Part shown: in pieces, positions 52,901-60,939 of the stretch
Position numbering within the stretch: the stretch's first letter is position 1
Layout of the letters: every line of letters begins with the position of its first letter
DNA from: Aquibacillus koreensis
GTDB taxonomy: Bacteria > Bacillota > Bacilli > Bacillales > Amphibacillaceae
NCBI RefSeq assembly: GCF_025154055.1
Contig: NZ_JAOALK010000063.1
Location: 1-64,000 of the forward strand
DNA: 64,000 bases
Direction: 5' to 3'
The notes under the pieces: generated by a model
What the model saw: the letters and a program-made list of their open reading frames with translations, nothing else
Databases searched by the model: none
What the model was told of the DNA's origin: nothing
Program-made: the position numbers and the translations under genes

Positions 52901-54660
52901 AATATGGTCCGGACTACAGTGTGAGTGGATTGAAATATACATGGGATTCTTCCACAAATCAAGCGATCGATATCATGTTTATGGATGGAACTCCAATCGA
53001 TGAAGATGAAACATATACGTTAACAGTCAACAATTACATGGGTACTTCAGAAGGCCCGATTAAGGACCTTGGTGAAAACGTAGTAATGGGTCCAGTTGAT
53101 TTAGATTCATTTGTTGATTTTGTAAAACACTTAGATAGTTCAAAAGAGAACCCAATTGACTATGGTCCTGAAGATAGAATAGTTGAAGTAGATACTGGCT
53201 CTGGAGACGAATTAGGAGAAGTATCTATTGCAGAAGCAAGAACTGCATCAGCAGGTACAGAAGTAACAGTAGAAGGTATTGTTACAACTGAACCAGGCGC
53301 TTGGGGTGGATCTGGTTTCTATATGCAAGATGAAACAGCGGGAACATATGTGTTTGGTGATGATCGTGTAACAGTAGGAGACGTAGTAAAAGTAACAGCT
53401 AAGACAGGAAGCTATGGTGGGGAATTCCAATTAACAGATGTTTCTAATGTAGAAATTATTAAAAATACAGAAGAACCAGATTCAATCATACTCACTCCAT
53501 CAGAAATTGACGATTCTAACCAAGGTCAATTAGTTACAATTAAAGGTGCTACAATTTCTGCACTTGAGGAAGTTAATAATTATGGTACATTTGAATTCAC
53601 TGCTACACAAGATGGTGAGAGTATCCTTGTACGTGTAGATAATAGAACAGGTCTTGCGTATGATGACTTTACATTTGAAGATGGAGATGTAGTAGACATT
53701 TCAGGTGTAGCGAGTATTCATAATGGAACATATCAGTTAAAGCCAACAAAATCAAAAGACATTACGGAACATATAATAGAAGAAGAGCCAACAGAGCCAA
53801 CAGAGCCAACAGAGCCAACAGAGCCTGAGCAACCAGAGCAGAAAGAACAAGTATCGACGAAGCCGGAAATTAAGAATGGTAAAGCCAAAATTGACACAGA
53901 TAAAATTGATCAAATAAAAGATCAAGGTGAATTAACTGTGGATGTTGAGGAAGAGGAAGAAGTAGAGTTAGAACTTGCTGGTGATCAAGTAGAAAAACTA
54001 AAAGCTAAGGGTGCAACACTCACGATTAAAAACAAGGAAACGCATGTATCTTTACCGGCTAGTATTCTACCTGATGGAAACGTCTCTGTAAAGGTTGAAG
54101 AGATTACAAATATGGATGGTGCTGAAAACACAGTAAGTAAAATATTTGATTTCACAATTAATGGGGATGATGTACACGAATTTAAGGATGGTAAAACAGC
54201 CGAATTAACATTCCGTGTGGATACATCAAAAGTGGATGAAGATAAGAAATATGAAGTATTCTACTATAATGAAGAAACCGGTGAATGGGAATCCATTGGT
54301 GGAACATTAGATGGTGAATTTATTACAGCTAAAACTAGTCACTTTAGTATCTTTGGGGTATTTGAAGTTGCTGAAGACAGTACGCCGGAAACACCAGAAA
54401 CACCAGAAACACCGGAAACACCGGAAACACCGGAAACACCAGAAACACCAGAAACACCAGGTCAAGATGATGAATCTGATGATGACACTGGATCTGACTC
54501 AGGAGACAATCCTTCTGACGAGAGTGACGAGGAAATCAATGAATCAGATGAAGAATTACCAGATACAGCAACAAACACATTTAACATGCTGTTAATTGGT
54601 ATGATCCTTGTACTAGTTGGAGCTATGTTCTATGTCTATCAAAGAAGAAGAACAATTTAA
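49951..54660 (+). CDS. cell-wall-anchored nuclease/5'-nucleotidase (YhcR-like), LPDTA sorting signal
   Basis: This 1569-residue surface protein is organised like B. subtilis YhcR. Signal peptide 1-32; an OB-like DUF6359-type region 35-150; two nucleic-acid-binding OB folds about 155-350. A thermonuclease domain at 363-510 (SVTDGDTIRL, RFVNIDTPE, YGRLLAQV) keeps the catalytic residues. A metallophosphatase at 580-880 has SMNDLHGKID, HAGDMIGGS, GNHEFDEG and AAHNHQ, followed by a 5'-nucleotidase C-terminal domain to about 1070. Two more OB-like modules, a TEP repeat, a beta domain and PET repeats follow. The sortase signal LPDTA starts at residue 1536, then a TM helix and RRR. It would degrade extracellular nucleic acids to nucleosides and phosphate. 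Very acidic, as in salt-adapted species. Confidence 0.93.
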   Translation: MGHLSIRKYFSILLIAVLILANFPSKAVTVNAEEADYITVAEAIENNSGEATVRGYIVGDVISGSNFDLEAPFEIKTNLALADSPNETDISKMIPVQLPSGSIRSALNLVDNPINLGAKVEITGDLAAYFTIPGLKSPSAYEIIEAGTTPEPEPEPTPGEVVAIEEARALSNGTEVTIEGVITADNAAIGGGKLSTYIQDETGGINLYDYNPQDLKEGDKVKVTGTLTEYRGLKEIEPTNIEELSTNETLPQPVEITLEDLQDSAVAEPLEGQLVKVTGYVSSVPDSPAGGGYNVSFLDADYNSTTLRVMEGTNAIDALEEGKWFDVTAILSQYDSYQILPRKAADITLASEQPEAPTAAGEYTSTVHSVTDGDTIRLNTPVLGADRVRFVNIDTPETDMGSKNGADGDNQDYHGEKASAYLKSLLQEGDEVTLKVGEEPTDAYGRLLAQVINKDDINTNLEMVKKGYAVSYFIWPVGDEADYELYQNAVKQAKDNQLGIWNPTDSLTQLPFEYRATLEGGDFHRYVGNSDTKEYVEPTAWEDVPVDKRIFFASKEEAEAQGYSPTNGDGEEQPPSGELLELQLLSMNDLHGKIDQEYELDLDGDGEDDGLFGRMDYTSAFIKDRAQDNPNTLIVHAGDMIGGSSPVSGLYQDEPTVEIMEEIGFDIGTVGNHEFDEGTAELLRMVNGGEHPDGLGTDNYDGMNFDNLCANCVYKDSGDPILDPYVIEEVDGEKIGFIGVNTKESANMVMPAGIEDIEFTDEADAVNDAVAELKEQGVKAIVVLAHMPADQSGESATGASADLAREVDDEVDIIFAAHNHQIVDAVVDNKLIVQASEYGKAFADVDIQIDRATGDIVNKEAEIVFVDQSEMDPDPAVTEILNKYEELIAPKMNEVLGYNANDMTGSYTGDGDHGLGNLIADAMKWSMDSDFAMMNGGGIRDHLLEGEVTWGNLYNVMPFGNTLMTVEVSGEDIFDIIDEQLSPQYGPDYSVSGLKYTWDSSTNQAIDIMFMDGTPIDEDETYTLTVNNYMGTSEGPIKDLGENVVMGPVDLDSFVDFVKHLDSSKENPIDYGPEDRIVEVDTGSGDELGEVSIAEARTASAGTEVTVEGIVTTEPGAWGGSGFYMQDETAGTYVFGDDRVTVGDVVKVTAKTGSYGGEFQLTDVSNVEIIKNTEEPDSIILTPSEIDDSNQGQLVTIKGATISALEEVNNYGTFEFTATQDGESILVRVDNRTGLAYDDFTFEDGDVVDISGVASIHNGTYQLKPTKSKDITEHIIEEEPTEPTEPTEPTEPEQPEQKEQVSTKPEIKNGKAKIDTDKIDQIKDQGELTVDVEEEEEVELELAGDQVEKLKAKGATLTIKNKETHVSLPASILPDGNVSVKVEEITNMDGAENTVSKIFDFTINGDDVHEFKDGKTAELTFRVDTSKVDEDKKYEVFYYNEETGEWESIGGTLDGEFITAKTSHFSIFGVFEVAEDSTPETPETPETPETPETPETPETPETPGQDDESDDDTGSDSGDNPSDESDEEINESDEELPDTATNTFNMLLIGMILVLVGAMFYVYQRRRTI
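53785..53826 (+). repeat. 9-bp coding repeat (Thr-Glu-Pro linker)
   Basis: GAGCCAACA is repeated about four times and encodes the TEP linker before the beta domain of the nuclease. Copy number is likely to vary between strains. Confidence 0.8.
54382..54460 (+). repeat. 9-bp coding repeat (Pro-Glu-Thr wall-spanning stalk)
   Basis: CCAGAAACA and CCGGAAACA repeat about eight times and encode the PET stalk next to the sorting signal. It probably spans the cell wall. Confidence 0.85.
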
Positions 54661-54670
54661 TTAACGACCT

Positions 54671-54706
54671 AAAAACCCTTTCCTAATTAACTAGGAAAGG
54701 GTTTTT
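54671..54706 (+). terminator. terminator of the nuclease gene
   Basis: AAAAACCCTTTCCTA (54671-54685) and TAGGAAAGGGTTTTT (54692-54706) form a perfect 15-bp stem. Confidence 0.93.
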
Positions 54707-54787
54707 AATAGGATGATAATATAGTGAGGCTGGAACATATTATCCAACAGAAATTCATACGATTATGTATGCTTTAGTTTGGGTTTC

Positions 54788-54838
54788 TTGACAGACAGAA
54801 AGACCTTTATTATACTTAATTGAAAATGATTATCAATT
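54788..54838 (+). promoter_or_regulatory. sigma-A promoter with Fur box
   Basis: TTGACA (54788-54793) and TATACT (54811-54816) are 17 bases apart. Directly downstream, 54818-54838 contains TTGAAAATGATTATCAA, which fits the Fur 7-1-7 site TGATAATNATTATCA with two changes. Iron-bound Fur there would block transcription. Confidence 0.75.
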
Positions 54839-54874
54839 AAAATGATGTGTGATGAAATAAAGGAGAGTAGAAAC

Positions 54875-55432
54875 ATGAACTTATCCCAATTAATAAAAGA
54901 AAGAAGATCTATACAGCTTTATGAAGACAGACCAGTATCGGTTGACTTAATGAAGGAATTACTTGAAACAGCCATTTGGGTACCTAATCATAAAATGACA
55001 GAACCTTGGCGTTTTGTTTTTGTAAGTGGAGAAACAAAGAAACAAATTGCCGAGATTAATAGGATTGTTGGTGCCAAGGGTAATACAATAGAAGAAAAGC
55101 AACGAAGTGGAGAAATTGCATTTAATAAAATCAATAACCCGCCATTGTTGTTAATGGTGTTAATGGAAGAAAACCCGGACCAGAAGCTTAGAGAAGAAGA
55201 CTATGCAGCTACAAGCTGTGTTATTCAAAATTTGAGCTTGTTAGCGTGGGAAAAAGAAATCGGTATGATTTGGAAAACAGGTGCTATCACTTTCCATCCT
55301 GAATTCAGAAAAATAATTGGAGCAAAGCCTGGGGAAAAAGTAGTCGGAATGCTACAAATGGGCTATCCAGCTAAGGTGCCAAAAGAAAGACCTAGAGTGG
55401 ATGCTCATGAGAGAATAACCGAATTAAATTAA
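54875..55432 (+). CDS. nitroreductase family protein, Fur-regulated
   Basis: This 185-residue FMN-dependent nitroreductase has the N-terminal flavin contact IKERRSIQLYED, then ETAIWVPNHKMTEPWRFVFV, and the C-terminal VVGMLQMGYPAKVPKERPR. ATG 54875 follows AAAGGAGAG; an earlier ATG at 54842 lies beside the Fur box without a ribosome site. Control by iron suggests a role in reducing ferric siderophore, haem or another iron-linked substrate. The family itself does not tell. It is monocistronic. Confidence 0.88.
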   Translation: MNLSQLIKERRSIQLYEDRPVSVDLMKELLETAIWVPNHKMTEPWRFVFVSGETKKQIAEINRIVGAKGNTIEEKQRSGEIAFNKINNPPLLLMVLMEENPDQKLREEDYAATSCVIQNLSLLAWEKEIGMIWKTGAITFHPEFRKIIGAKPGEKVVGMLQMGYPAKVPKERPRVDAHERITELN

Positions 55433-55442
55433 GTAGTGAAAG

Positions 55443-55482
55443 CACAAGATTAATGCATATCATTGGTCTTGTGTTTTTTTTT
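55443..55482 (+). terminator. terminator of the nitroreductase gene
   Basis: CACAAGA (55443-55449) pairs with TCTTGTG (55467-55473), with inner AATG/CATT, followed by nine T. Confidence 0.88.
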
Positions 55483-55777
55483 ATTCCTTTAAAATACAAA
55501 AAAAGATGCCTACTATGAAAGTAGACACACAAAAAGGGGCTATCATTTTGTGAGAGAGCTAATTATACTAGCATACTCTAGTTTGGAACAACCTTACTAT
55601 ATCATCTGGATGAAAAGCCAGTGTGAAGTGAAGTTTAAATTAATGTAAATTTTTTCATGAAGTGGAAAACCTGTGAAACAAAGTAACGAATCATATGGTT
55701 TCGTTCGTTCGTCTTATCGATTAAAATAGTAATAAAGGAAGAAGATAAGAAATTAGGTTCTTAGGGGGACAAGCTTA
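55483..55777. other. spacer with a partial GCCTACTATGAAAG hairpin
   Basis: GCCTACT and AAGTAGAC around ATGA (near 55508-55525) form a small hairpin, and GCCTACTATGAAAG also occurs at 30608-30621. No gene or known element is seen. AGGGGGAC near the end is the ribosome site of the next gene. Confidence 0.4.
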
Positions 55778-57349
55778 ATGGTAAATAAAAAACACCTGTC
55801 TTTGTTCGTAACAAGTGATGTTCACGGATATGTATATCCAACCAATTATAGTGATCGAGAAGAACGTCACCTTGGACTAGCAAAAGTGGCAACGCTTGTA
55901 GAGGAAAAAAGAAAAACAACAAATGTGATTTTACTAGATAATGGTGACCTGATCCAAGGCAGTCCGTTGACCTTTCATCATGCTAAATATAAAAGAGATA
56001 CACCGAATCCATTGATAAAAGTAGCGAATCATATGGGATATGTGGCATCTGTTTTTGGTAATCATGAGTTTAATTACGGACTAGATTATTTACAACAAGT
56101 AGTGGAGCAATCTAATTTTCCGTGGTTATCGTCAACCGTATTGTACGAAAATGATCGAACCCCAGCTTTTGGAAAACCTTATCTGATTAAAGAGATAGAC
56201 GAGATAAAGGTAGCGATCTTAGGTGTGACGACCCACTACATTCCGAATTGGGAAGATCCTAAGAACATAAAAGGATTGGCTTTTGAAGATGCTTTGAAGG
56301 CAACGAAGAGATGGGTGCAACATATTAGAAAAGAAGAAAAGCCTGATGTGCTAATCGTTTCCTACCATGGTGGATTCGAGCGTGACTTAGAGTCTGGTGA
56401 GCCAACGGAAGCACTAACAGGAGAAAACCAAGGGTATCAAATGTGTATGGAGATTGAAGGGATCGATATTCTTGTGACAGGACACCAACATCGATCAATT
56501 GCTACACAATTAAATGGTGTGACAGTCGTGCAACCGAGTAATAATGGCCAGTTACTAGGTGAAGTAGATGTGGAATTTGAGTTAATAGGTGATCAATGGA
56601 CGTACACAACGAGTACAGCATCCTTACACCAAGTTGATGATAAAGTAAAAGCAAATGAAGGCGTTCTTCACATAATAAAAGATTATGAGCAAGCTACACA
56701 AGCATGGTTAGATCAACCGATTGGTGATGTGGATGGGGATATGACCATTAATGATCCGTTTCACGTACGAATAAAAGAACATCCGTTTATTGAATTTATT
56801 AATAAAGTCCAAATGGATATAGCGAATGTATCGATATCCAATACGTCTCTGTTTAATAATGCCTCACCTGGATTTGGCAGTACGATTACAATGAGAGACA
56901 TCGTGTCTAACTATGTTTATCCGAATACGTTAAAAGTAATTCGTGTCTCAGGTAAGGATATTCGAGAGGCTCTAGAGCAGTCGGCAACGTACTTTATGTT
57001 GGATGATCAAGGAAAGATAACGGTGAATCCATCCTTTATCGATCCAAAACCCCAACATTACAATTATGACATGTGGGAAGGGATTGATTATGAGCTTACG
57101 ATCTCCAACCCAGTTGGAACACGTGTAACAAAACTGAATTATGATGGGAATCAAATCGATGAATCGGCGGAATTTGATGTAGTAATGAACAATTATCGTG
57201 CTGGTGGTGGAGGAAACTTCTATATGTATCAAGGGAAGGAAGTAGTACAAGACATCCCAACTGATATGACAGAGTTAATTGCCAATTACATTTTAGAAAG
57301 AAAAAAAATAAACGCTACCTGTAATGAAAATTGGCAAGTGGTGAAGTAA
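55778..57349 (+). CDS. cytoplasmic 5'-nucleotidase/UDP-sugar hydrolase family protein
   Basis: This 523-residue metallophosphatase has the two-domain 5'-nucleotidase layout. The catalytic half contains FVTSDVHGYVYP, LLDNGDLIQGSPL, FGNHEFNYG, IVSYHGGFERD and VTGHQHRS. The C-terminal half (about 330-510) has the substrate region FNNASPGFG and NNYRAGGGGNF. Unlike the surface nuclease 1 kb upstream it has no signal peptide or wall anchor, so it works inside the cell, perhaps on 2',3'-cyclic nucleotides or UDP-sugars. ATG 55778 follows AGGGGG. Confidence 0.9.
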   Translation: MVNKKHLSLFVTSDVHGYVYPTNYSDREERHLGLAKVATLVEEKRKTTNVILLDNGDLIQGSPLTFHHAKYKRDTPNPLIKVANHMGYVASVFGNHEFNYGLDYLQQVVEQSNFPWLSSTVLYENDRTPAFGKPYLIKEIDEIKVAILGVTTHYIPNWEDPKNIKGLAFEDALKATKRWVQHIRKEEKPDVLIVSYHGGFERDLESGEPTEALTGENQGYQMCMEIEGIDILVTGHQHRSIATQLNGVTVVQPSNNGQLLGEVDVEFELIGDQWTYTTSTASLHQVDDKVKANEGVLHIIKDYEQATQAWLDQPIGDVDGDMTINDPFHVRIKEHPFIEFINKVQMDIANVSISNTSLFNNASPGFGSTITMRDIVSNYVYPNTLKVIRVSGKDIREALEQSATYFMLDDQGKITVNPSFIDPKPQHYNYDMWEGIDYELTISNPVGTRVTKLNYDGNQIDESAEFDVVMNNYRAGGGGNFYMYQGKEVVQDIPTDMTELIANYILERKKINATCNENWQVVK

Positions 57350-57373
57350 TTATAGAAAAAAAGGAATAGAAAT

Positions 57374-57430
57374 ACCCTTCTTGAGAAAAAGTAGTTAGGA
57401 ATATTTTTCTTGAGGAGGGATTTTTTTATT
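57374..57430 (+). terminator. terminator of the 5'-nucleotidase gene
   Basis: CCCTTCTTGAGAAAAA and TTTTTCTTGAGGAGGG can pair with several wobbles, followed by TTTTTTT. Confidence 0.65.
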
Positions 57431-57482
57431 GGGATTGGATTTGCTAATTGTTAGTAACTTTGGGTTTTAATTGGAATTTACC

Positions 57483-57506
57483 TGTACATAATAATTAACA
57501 TGTACA
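57483..57506. promoter_or_regulatory. inverted repeat upstream of catalase
   Basis: TGTACAT (57483-57489) and ATGTACA (57500-57506) are perfect arms with a 10-base centre, about 65 bases before the catalase start. It does not fit the PerR box TTATAATNATTATAA, so the regulator is open. Confidence 0.45.
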
Positions 57507-57568
57507 AAGTTTTACATACAGCGCTGTGTCCTATCAATATGGAACAACGATATTAGGGAGGTAATCTT

Positions 57569-59218
57569 TTGGCAGAAAACAAGAAAAATGCAAAGGAACA
57601 AGACAAAGATCGCGAGGAGTTGACCACGCGTCAAGGTCATCCTGTCTATGATAACCAAAATATTCGTACGGTCGGTAATCGTGGTCCAGCTACACTTGAG
57701 AATTATCACTTTATTGAAAAGATATCACACTTTGATCGAGAGGAAGTACCAGAGCGTGTCGTACATGCTCGCGGGTCAGGTGCATTTGGTTATTTTGAAA
57801 CGTATGGAAAAGTTGGAGATGAGCCAGTTGAAAAGTACACACGTGCAAAAGTGTTTTCTGGAGCTGGCAAGAAAACCCCATTGATGGTTCGCTTCTCGAC
57901 TGTGGCAGGAGCGAAAAATGCGCCGGAAACAGATCGCGACCCTCGTGGTTTCGCAGTTAAGATGTACACGGAAGAGGGGAACTGGGACCTGGTTGGAAAC
58001 AATCTAAAGATTTTCTTTATTCGAGATGCGATGAAGTTCCCAGATATGATTCATGCATTTAAGGCGGATCCTGCATCAAACGTTCCAAATCCTGAGCGGA
58101 TGTTTGATTTTGTTTCTCGTACACCTGAGGCAACGCATATGATTACATTTTTATTCTCACCTTGGGGAATTCCTGCAACATACCGTCATATGCAAGGTTC
58201 TGGTGTTAATACGTACAAATGGGTAAATGAGAAAGGTGAAGCTGTTTTAGTAAAATATCACTGGGAACCGAAGCAAGGCATTCGCAACCTAACACAAGAA
58301 GAAGCAGACATGATTCAGGCTAAAAATGTAAACCATGCAACGCAAGACTTATATGAATCGATTGAGCGTGGAGAATACCCAGAGTGGGAGCTCTTTGTAC
58401 AAATCATGGAAGATGATTATCATGAAGAACTCGATTTTGATCCGCTTGATGATACAAAATTATGGCCTGAGGATAAGTTCCCGTGGTTGCCAGTAGGACG
58501 GATGGTGCTTGACCGCAACCCAGTCGATTTTCATGCGGAGATTGAACAAGCTGCTTTCGGTACAGGGGTTCTTGTTGACGGGATGGATTTTTCCGATGAT
58601 AAAATGTTACAAGGTCGTACCTTCTCTTACTCTGATACACAGCGTTATCGCGTAGGAGCAAACTACCTGAAGTTACCAGTCAATGCACCAAAGACAAAAG
58701 TCCGCTCAAATCAAGAACGGGGACAAATGGATGTGCGTGATCCGAAAGAATCTGGTGAGAATCCTCATATTAACTATGAACCATCAATGCTTGGTGGCTT
58801 TAAGGAAGCAGATCCAAAAGGAAAAGCACCTCACCAACCAACCTATAATGCAGCGGCAATGAGTGCACCAATCGATCGACCGAATAACTATGGCCAAGCA
58901 GGTGACACGTACCGAAGCTTTGAGGATTGGGAACGTGATGAATTAATAAAGAACCTATCTGATGCGCTCTCTATTTGCGACAAAAAAATTCAAGATGCCA
59001 TGATTGAACACTTTACACAAGCAGATGAAGACTATGGTCGTCGTGTGAAGGAAGGCATTGAAATGAAAATGAAAGAAATGAAAGAGATGAAGGATATGGA
59101 ACTAGGAAAAGTTCCTGGCCGTGAATCCGGTCAAACAAGATACGGGCAAGGTTCTCTAGCAGCGAATGAAGCAGCCGATGGTGCTGCGAAGAAAGGCCAT
59201 GAAGCGGATCCTTATTGA
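57569..59218 (+). CDS. katA: heme catalase
   Basis: This 549-residue monofunctional catalase converts hydrogen peroxide to water and oxygen. The distal histidine is in PERVVHARG (His66). The following loop is [10 protein letters not shown], and [20 protein letters not shown] carries the conserved asparagine side. The proximal heme segment [20 protein letters not shown] supplies the tyrosine ligand. The C-terminal tail beyond residue 485 is a charged helix rich in Lys, Met and Glu, unlike the long flavodoxin-like tail of large catalases. It starts at TTG 57569 after AGGGAGG. It is monocistronic. Confidence 0.95.
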   Translation: MAENKKNAKEQDKDREELTTRQGHPVYDNQNIRTVGNRGPATLENYHFIEKISHFDREEVPERVVHARGSGAFGYFETYGKVGDEPVEKYTRAKVFSGAGKKTPLMVRFSTVAGAKNAPETDRDPRGFAVKMYTEEGNWDLVGNNLKIFFIRDAMKFPDMIHAFKADPASNVPNPERMFDFVSRTPEATHMITFLFSPWGIPATYRHMQGSGVNTYKWVNEKGEAVLVKYHWEPKQGIRNLTQEEADMIQAKNVNHATQDLYESIERGEYPEWELFVQIMEDDYHEELDFDPLDDTKLWPEDKFPWLPVGRMVLDRNPVDFHAEIEQAAFGTGVLVDGMDFSDDKMLQGRTFSYSDTQRYRVGANYLKLPVNAPKTKVRSNQERGQMDVRDPKESGENPHINYEPSMLGGFKEADPKGKAPHQPTYNAAAMSAPIDRPNNYGQAGDTYRSFEDWERDELIKNLSDALSICDKKIQDAMIEHFTQADEDYGRRVKEGIEMKMKEMKEMKDMELGKVPGRESGQTRYGQGSLAANEAADGAAKKGHEADPY

Positions 59219-59235
59219 TAGACATTCGTTCATAG

Positions 59236-59265
59236 AAAAAATGCACTCCAAGGAGTGCATTTTTT
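59236..59265. terminator. bidirectional terminator between catalase and acyltransferase
   Basis: AAAAAATGCACTCC (59236-59249) and GGAGTGCATTTTTT (59252-59265) form a perfect 14-bp stem with loop AA. Confidence 0.92.
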
Positions 59266-59284
59266 CATGAAAGGTATTTGAACA

Positions 59285-60301
59285 TTAGGACGGATTAGGT
59301 TCATTTCTGTTCGCTTTTTCTTCAAACCTTTGTTTAAGTTTGGATGCTTTCGCTTCTATTAGAGGCTGTGCAATGGTACGTATATACTTACTGCTTAGTA
59401 TCATGACTATAGCTAGGCTAATAATAACTAATCCTATAACATCCAAGATCGTATCTATTTTTATAAGATTGCTCTGCCTGAAAAAGTGTATAAAAATACC
59501 ATGCAATAAGTAAACATAAATGGTTTTTTTACCAATATGCGTAAACATGTTTTGTCTACTAGGAATCCATGAAAAGAAACATATACTCATAACTAAGGAT
59601 AAAGAATAGATTCCAAGGCGAATGGCTCCTCCTAACACAGGATATCCAATCGCATGATAAGAGTGTGACGCAAGTAGCCAATTAGATGAGAAAGTCGGTA
59701 ATAGGAATATCCCTATTGCCACAAACGACATGGTCATAAGAGAGAAGGCTCTTATCTTATTTGTTCTTAATTTTATTAGGGAATCATGTGTTATCCAATA
59801 ACCTATTAGAAAAAATGGAAAGAAAACAATGGTTCTAGACAGACTAAACGTATGACCGACTTGATCGATATATCCAACAATTACTCCTATTCCAATTGCT
59901 AGAACAGTACCAATGAAAGGTGGAAATCTCTTGAAAACAGTCAACAAGATATGCCAACAAAATAAGCTTAGTAGAAACCATAACGACCAGCGTGGTATAA
60001 GAATGGTGAACTGCCAACCACTTACTCCGATCAGTAAATAATACAACGTGTAGAAAATATGAAAGATTAGGTACGGTAATAGCAACTTCTTAGCAAGCTT
60101 CTTCAAATATCCTTTATCCAAAAAACCTTTTGCAAAAAAACCACTTAACACAATGAAGGCGGGCATATGAAACAAGTAAATCCAATGGTATAGTACTTCG
60201 ACTGATTTCAGGTCGGATTTAAAAGGTTGTATGACATGCCCAAATACAACCAAGAAAATCAACAAAAATTTTGCGTTGTCCAACAATGGTTCCCTATTCA
60301 T
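59285..60301 (-). CDS. membrane acyltransferase 3 family protein
   Basis: This 338-residue protein with about ten TM helices belongs to the acyltransferase-3/fucose-4-O-acetylase-like family, which moves acetyl groups to surface sugars. The catalytic start LLDNAKFLLIFLVVFGHVIQPF carries the conserved histidine, and FHMPAFIVLSGFFAKG and RWSLWFLLSLFCW follow. The C-terminal 30 residues are cytoplasmic and charged. ATG 60301 has GAGGT seven bases upstream. It is a single gene; the acceptor is unknown, possibly wall polysaccharide or teichoic acid. Confidence 0.87.
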   Translation of the reverse strand: MNREPLLDNAKFLLIFLVVFGHVIQPFKSDLKSVEVLYHWIYLFHMPAFIVLSGFFAKGFLDKGYLKKLAKKLLLPYLIFHIFYTLYYLLIGVSGWQFTILIPRWSLWFLLSLFCWHILLTVFKRFPPFIGTVLAIGIGVIVGYIDQVGHTFSLSRTIVFFPFFLIGYWITHDSLIKLRTNKIRAFSLMTMSFVAIGIFLLPTFSSNWLLASHSYHAIGYPVLGGAIRLGIYSLSLVMSICFFSWIPSRQNMFTHIGKKTIYVYLLHGIFIHFFRQSNLIKIDTILDVIGLVIISLAIVMILSSKYIRTIAQPLIEAKASKLKQRFEEKANRNEPNPS

Positions 60302-60599
60302 GTTGTTCACCTCGAAATGTAAGTGCTATGATATGTTATTCTATTTTTACTATAAAAAAGACAGTGATAGTTCAATTTTAATGAAATGTAAATAGAACTT
60401 TATCTTTTTGTTAAAATTAGAAATATTTTTCGGAAACATTAGAGGAGTCTTTTTTCACATGCTAAAAATCATTAAGCAAAATCATTTTTACTCCTTTCTG
60501 TAGGGAATAGAGGGGCGGGTAATTACAAGAAAGGTTAGCTGAAATTCACGTTTTTTTTGAGGATTTAAAGCTAAAATACTAAAAATCTTTGAAATATTT
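60302..60599. other. gene-free AT-rich region before the WalR box
   Basis: I find no frame with ribosome site and no known RNA here. GGGAATAGAGGGGCGGG near 60502-60518 is an unusually G-rich patch in an AT-rich surrounding. Confidence 0.4.
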
Positions 60600-60616
60600 T
60601 GTAATAGTAATGTAAA
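60600..60616 (+). promoter_or_regulatory. WalR (YycF) binding site
   Basis: TGTAATAGTAATGTAAA fits the WalR consensus TGTWAH-N5-TGTWAH exactly. The downstream gene is a LysM-3D wall protein like yocH, a known WalR target in B. subtilis. The distance to the start codon is about 325 bases, so a long leader is implied. Confidence 0.6.
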
Positions 60617-60939
60617 GGTCAAATCATGAAAAATAAAAGTATTTAGGAGGTCAAAATTCTCCTAACTAATTAGAACGTCGCCTTGGAGCGATGCTTGCTT
60701 ATTTTTAAACATCTTTTCAATTATAGAAAATCGGACTTTTTCAGTGGTCTCGACCTTCCTTCTCTCCCAATTCATCCTACAATCATCCTAAAATGCAAAT
60801 ATTATTAATTTTTATGTATAAATCTAGTATGTTTTTCCGACAATGACGAATGTGACAGTTTACAAGGCTTAGCAACCTATTAACTAGGTTCGTGTTTATG
60901 CCTATTACATGCTGTCGAATTTAAAGGAGGGAAAACCAG
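60617..60939 (+). other. long leader of the LysM-3D gene with hairpins
   Basis: TTAGGAG (60643-60649) / CTCCTAA (60659-60665), and AGGC (60865-60868) enclosing AACCTA (60874-60879) / TAGGTT (60885-60890) and closed by GCCT (60900-60903), are the visible stems. The region does not match the c-di-AMP (ydaO) riboswitch core that often precedes wall-lytic genes. Confidence 0.4.

Noticed and set aside
54311-54595. Lys/His-rich reading frame inside the nuclease gene
   Set aside because: It is the shifted frame of the Pro-Glu-Thr repeat coding region, and the main frame is certain.
57440-57568. PerR box upstream of catalase
   Set aside because: No sequence close to TTATAATNATTATAA is present.
60420-60939. 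ydaO-type c-di-AMP riboswitch before the LysM-3D gene
   Set aside because: The gene class fits, but the conserved core blocks of the aptamer are not found in order.
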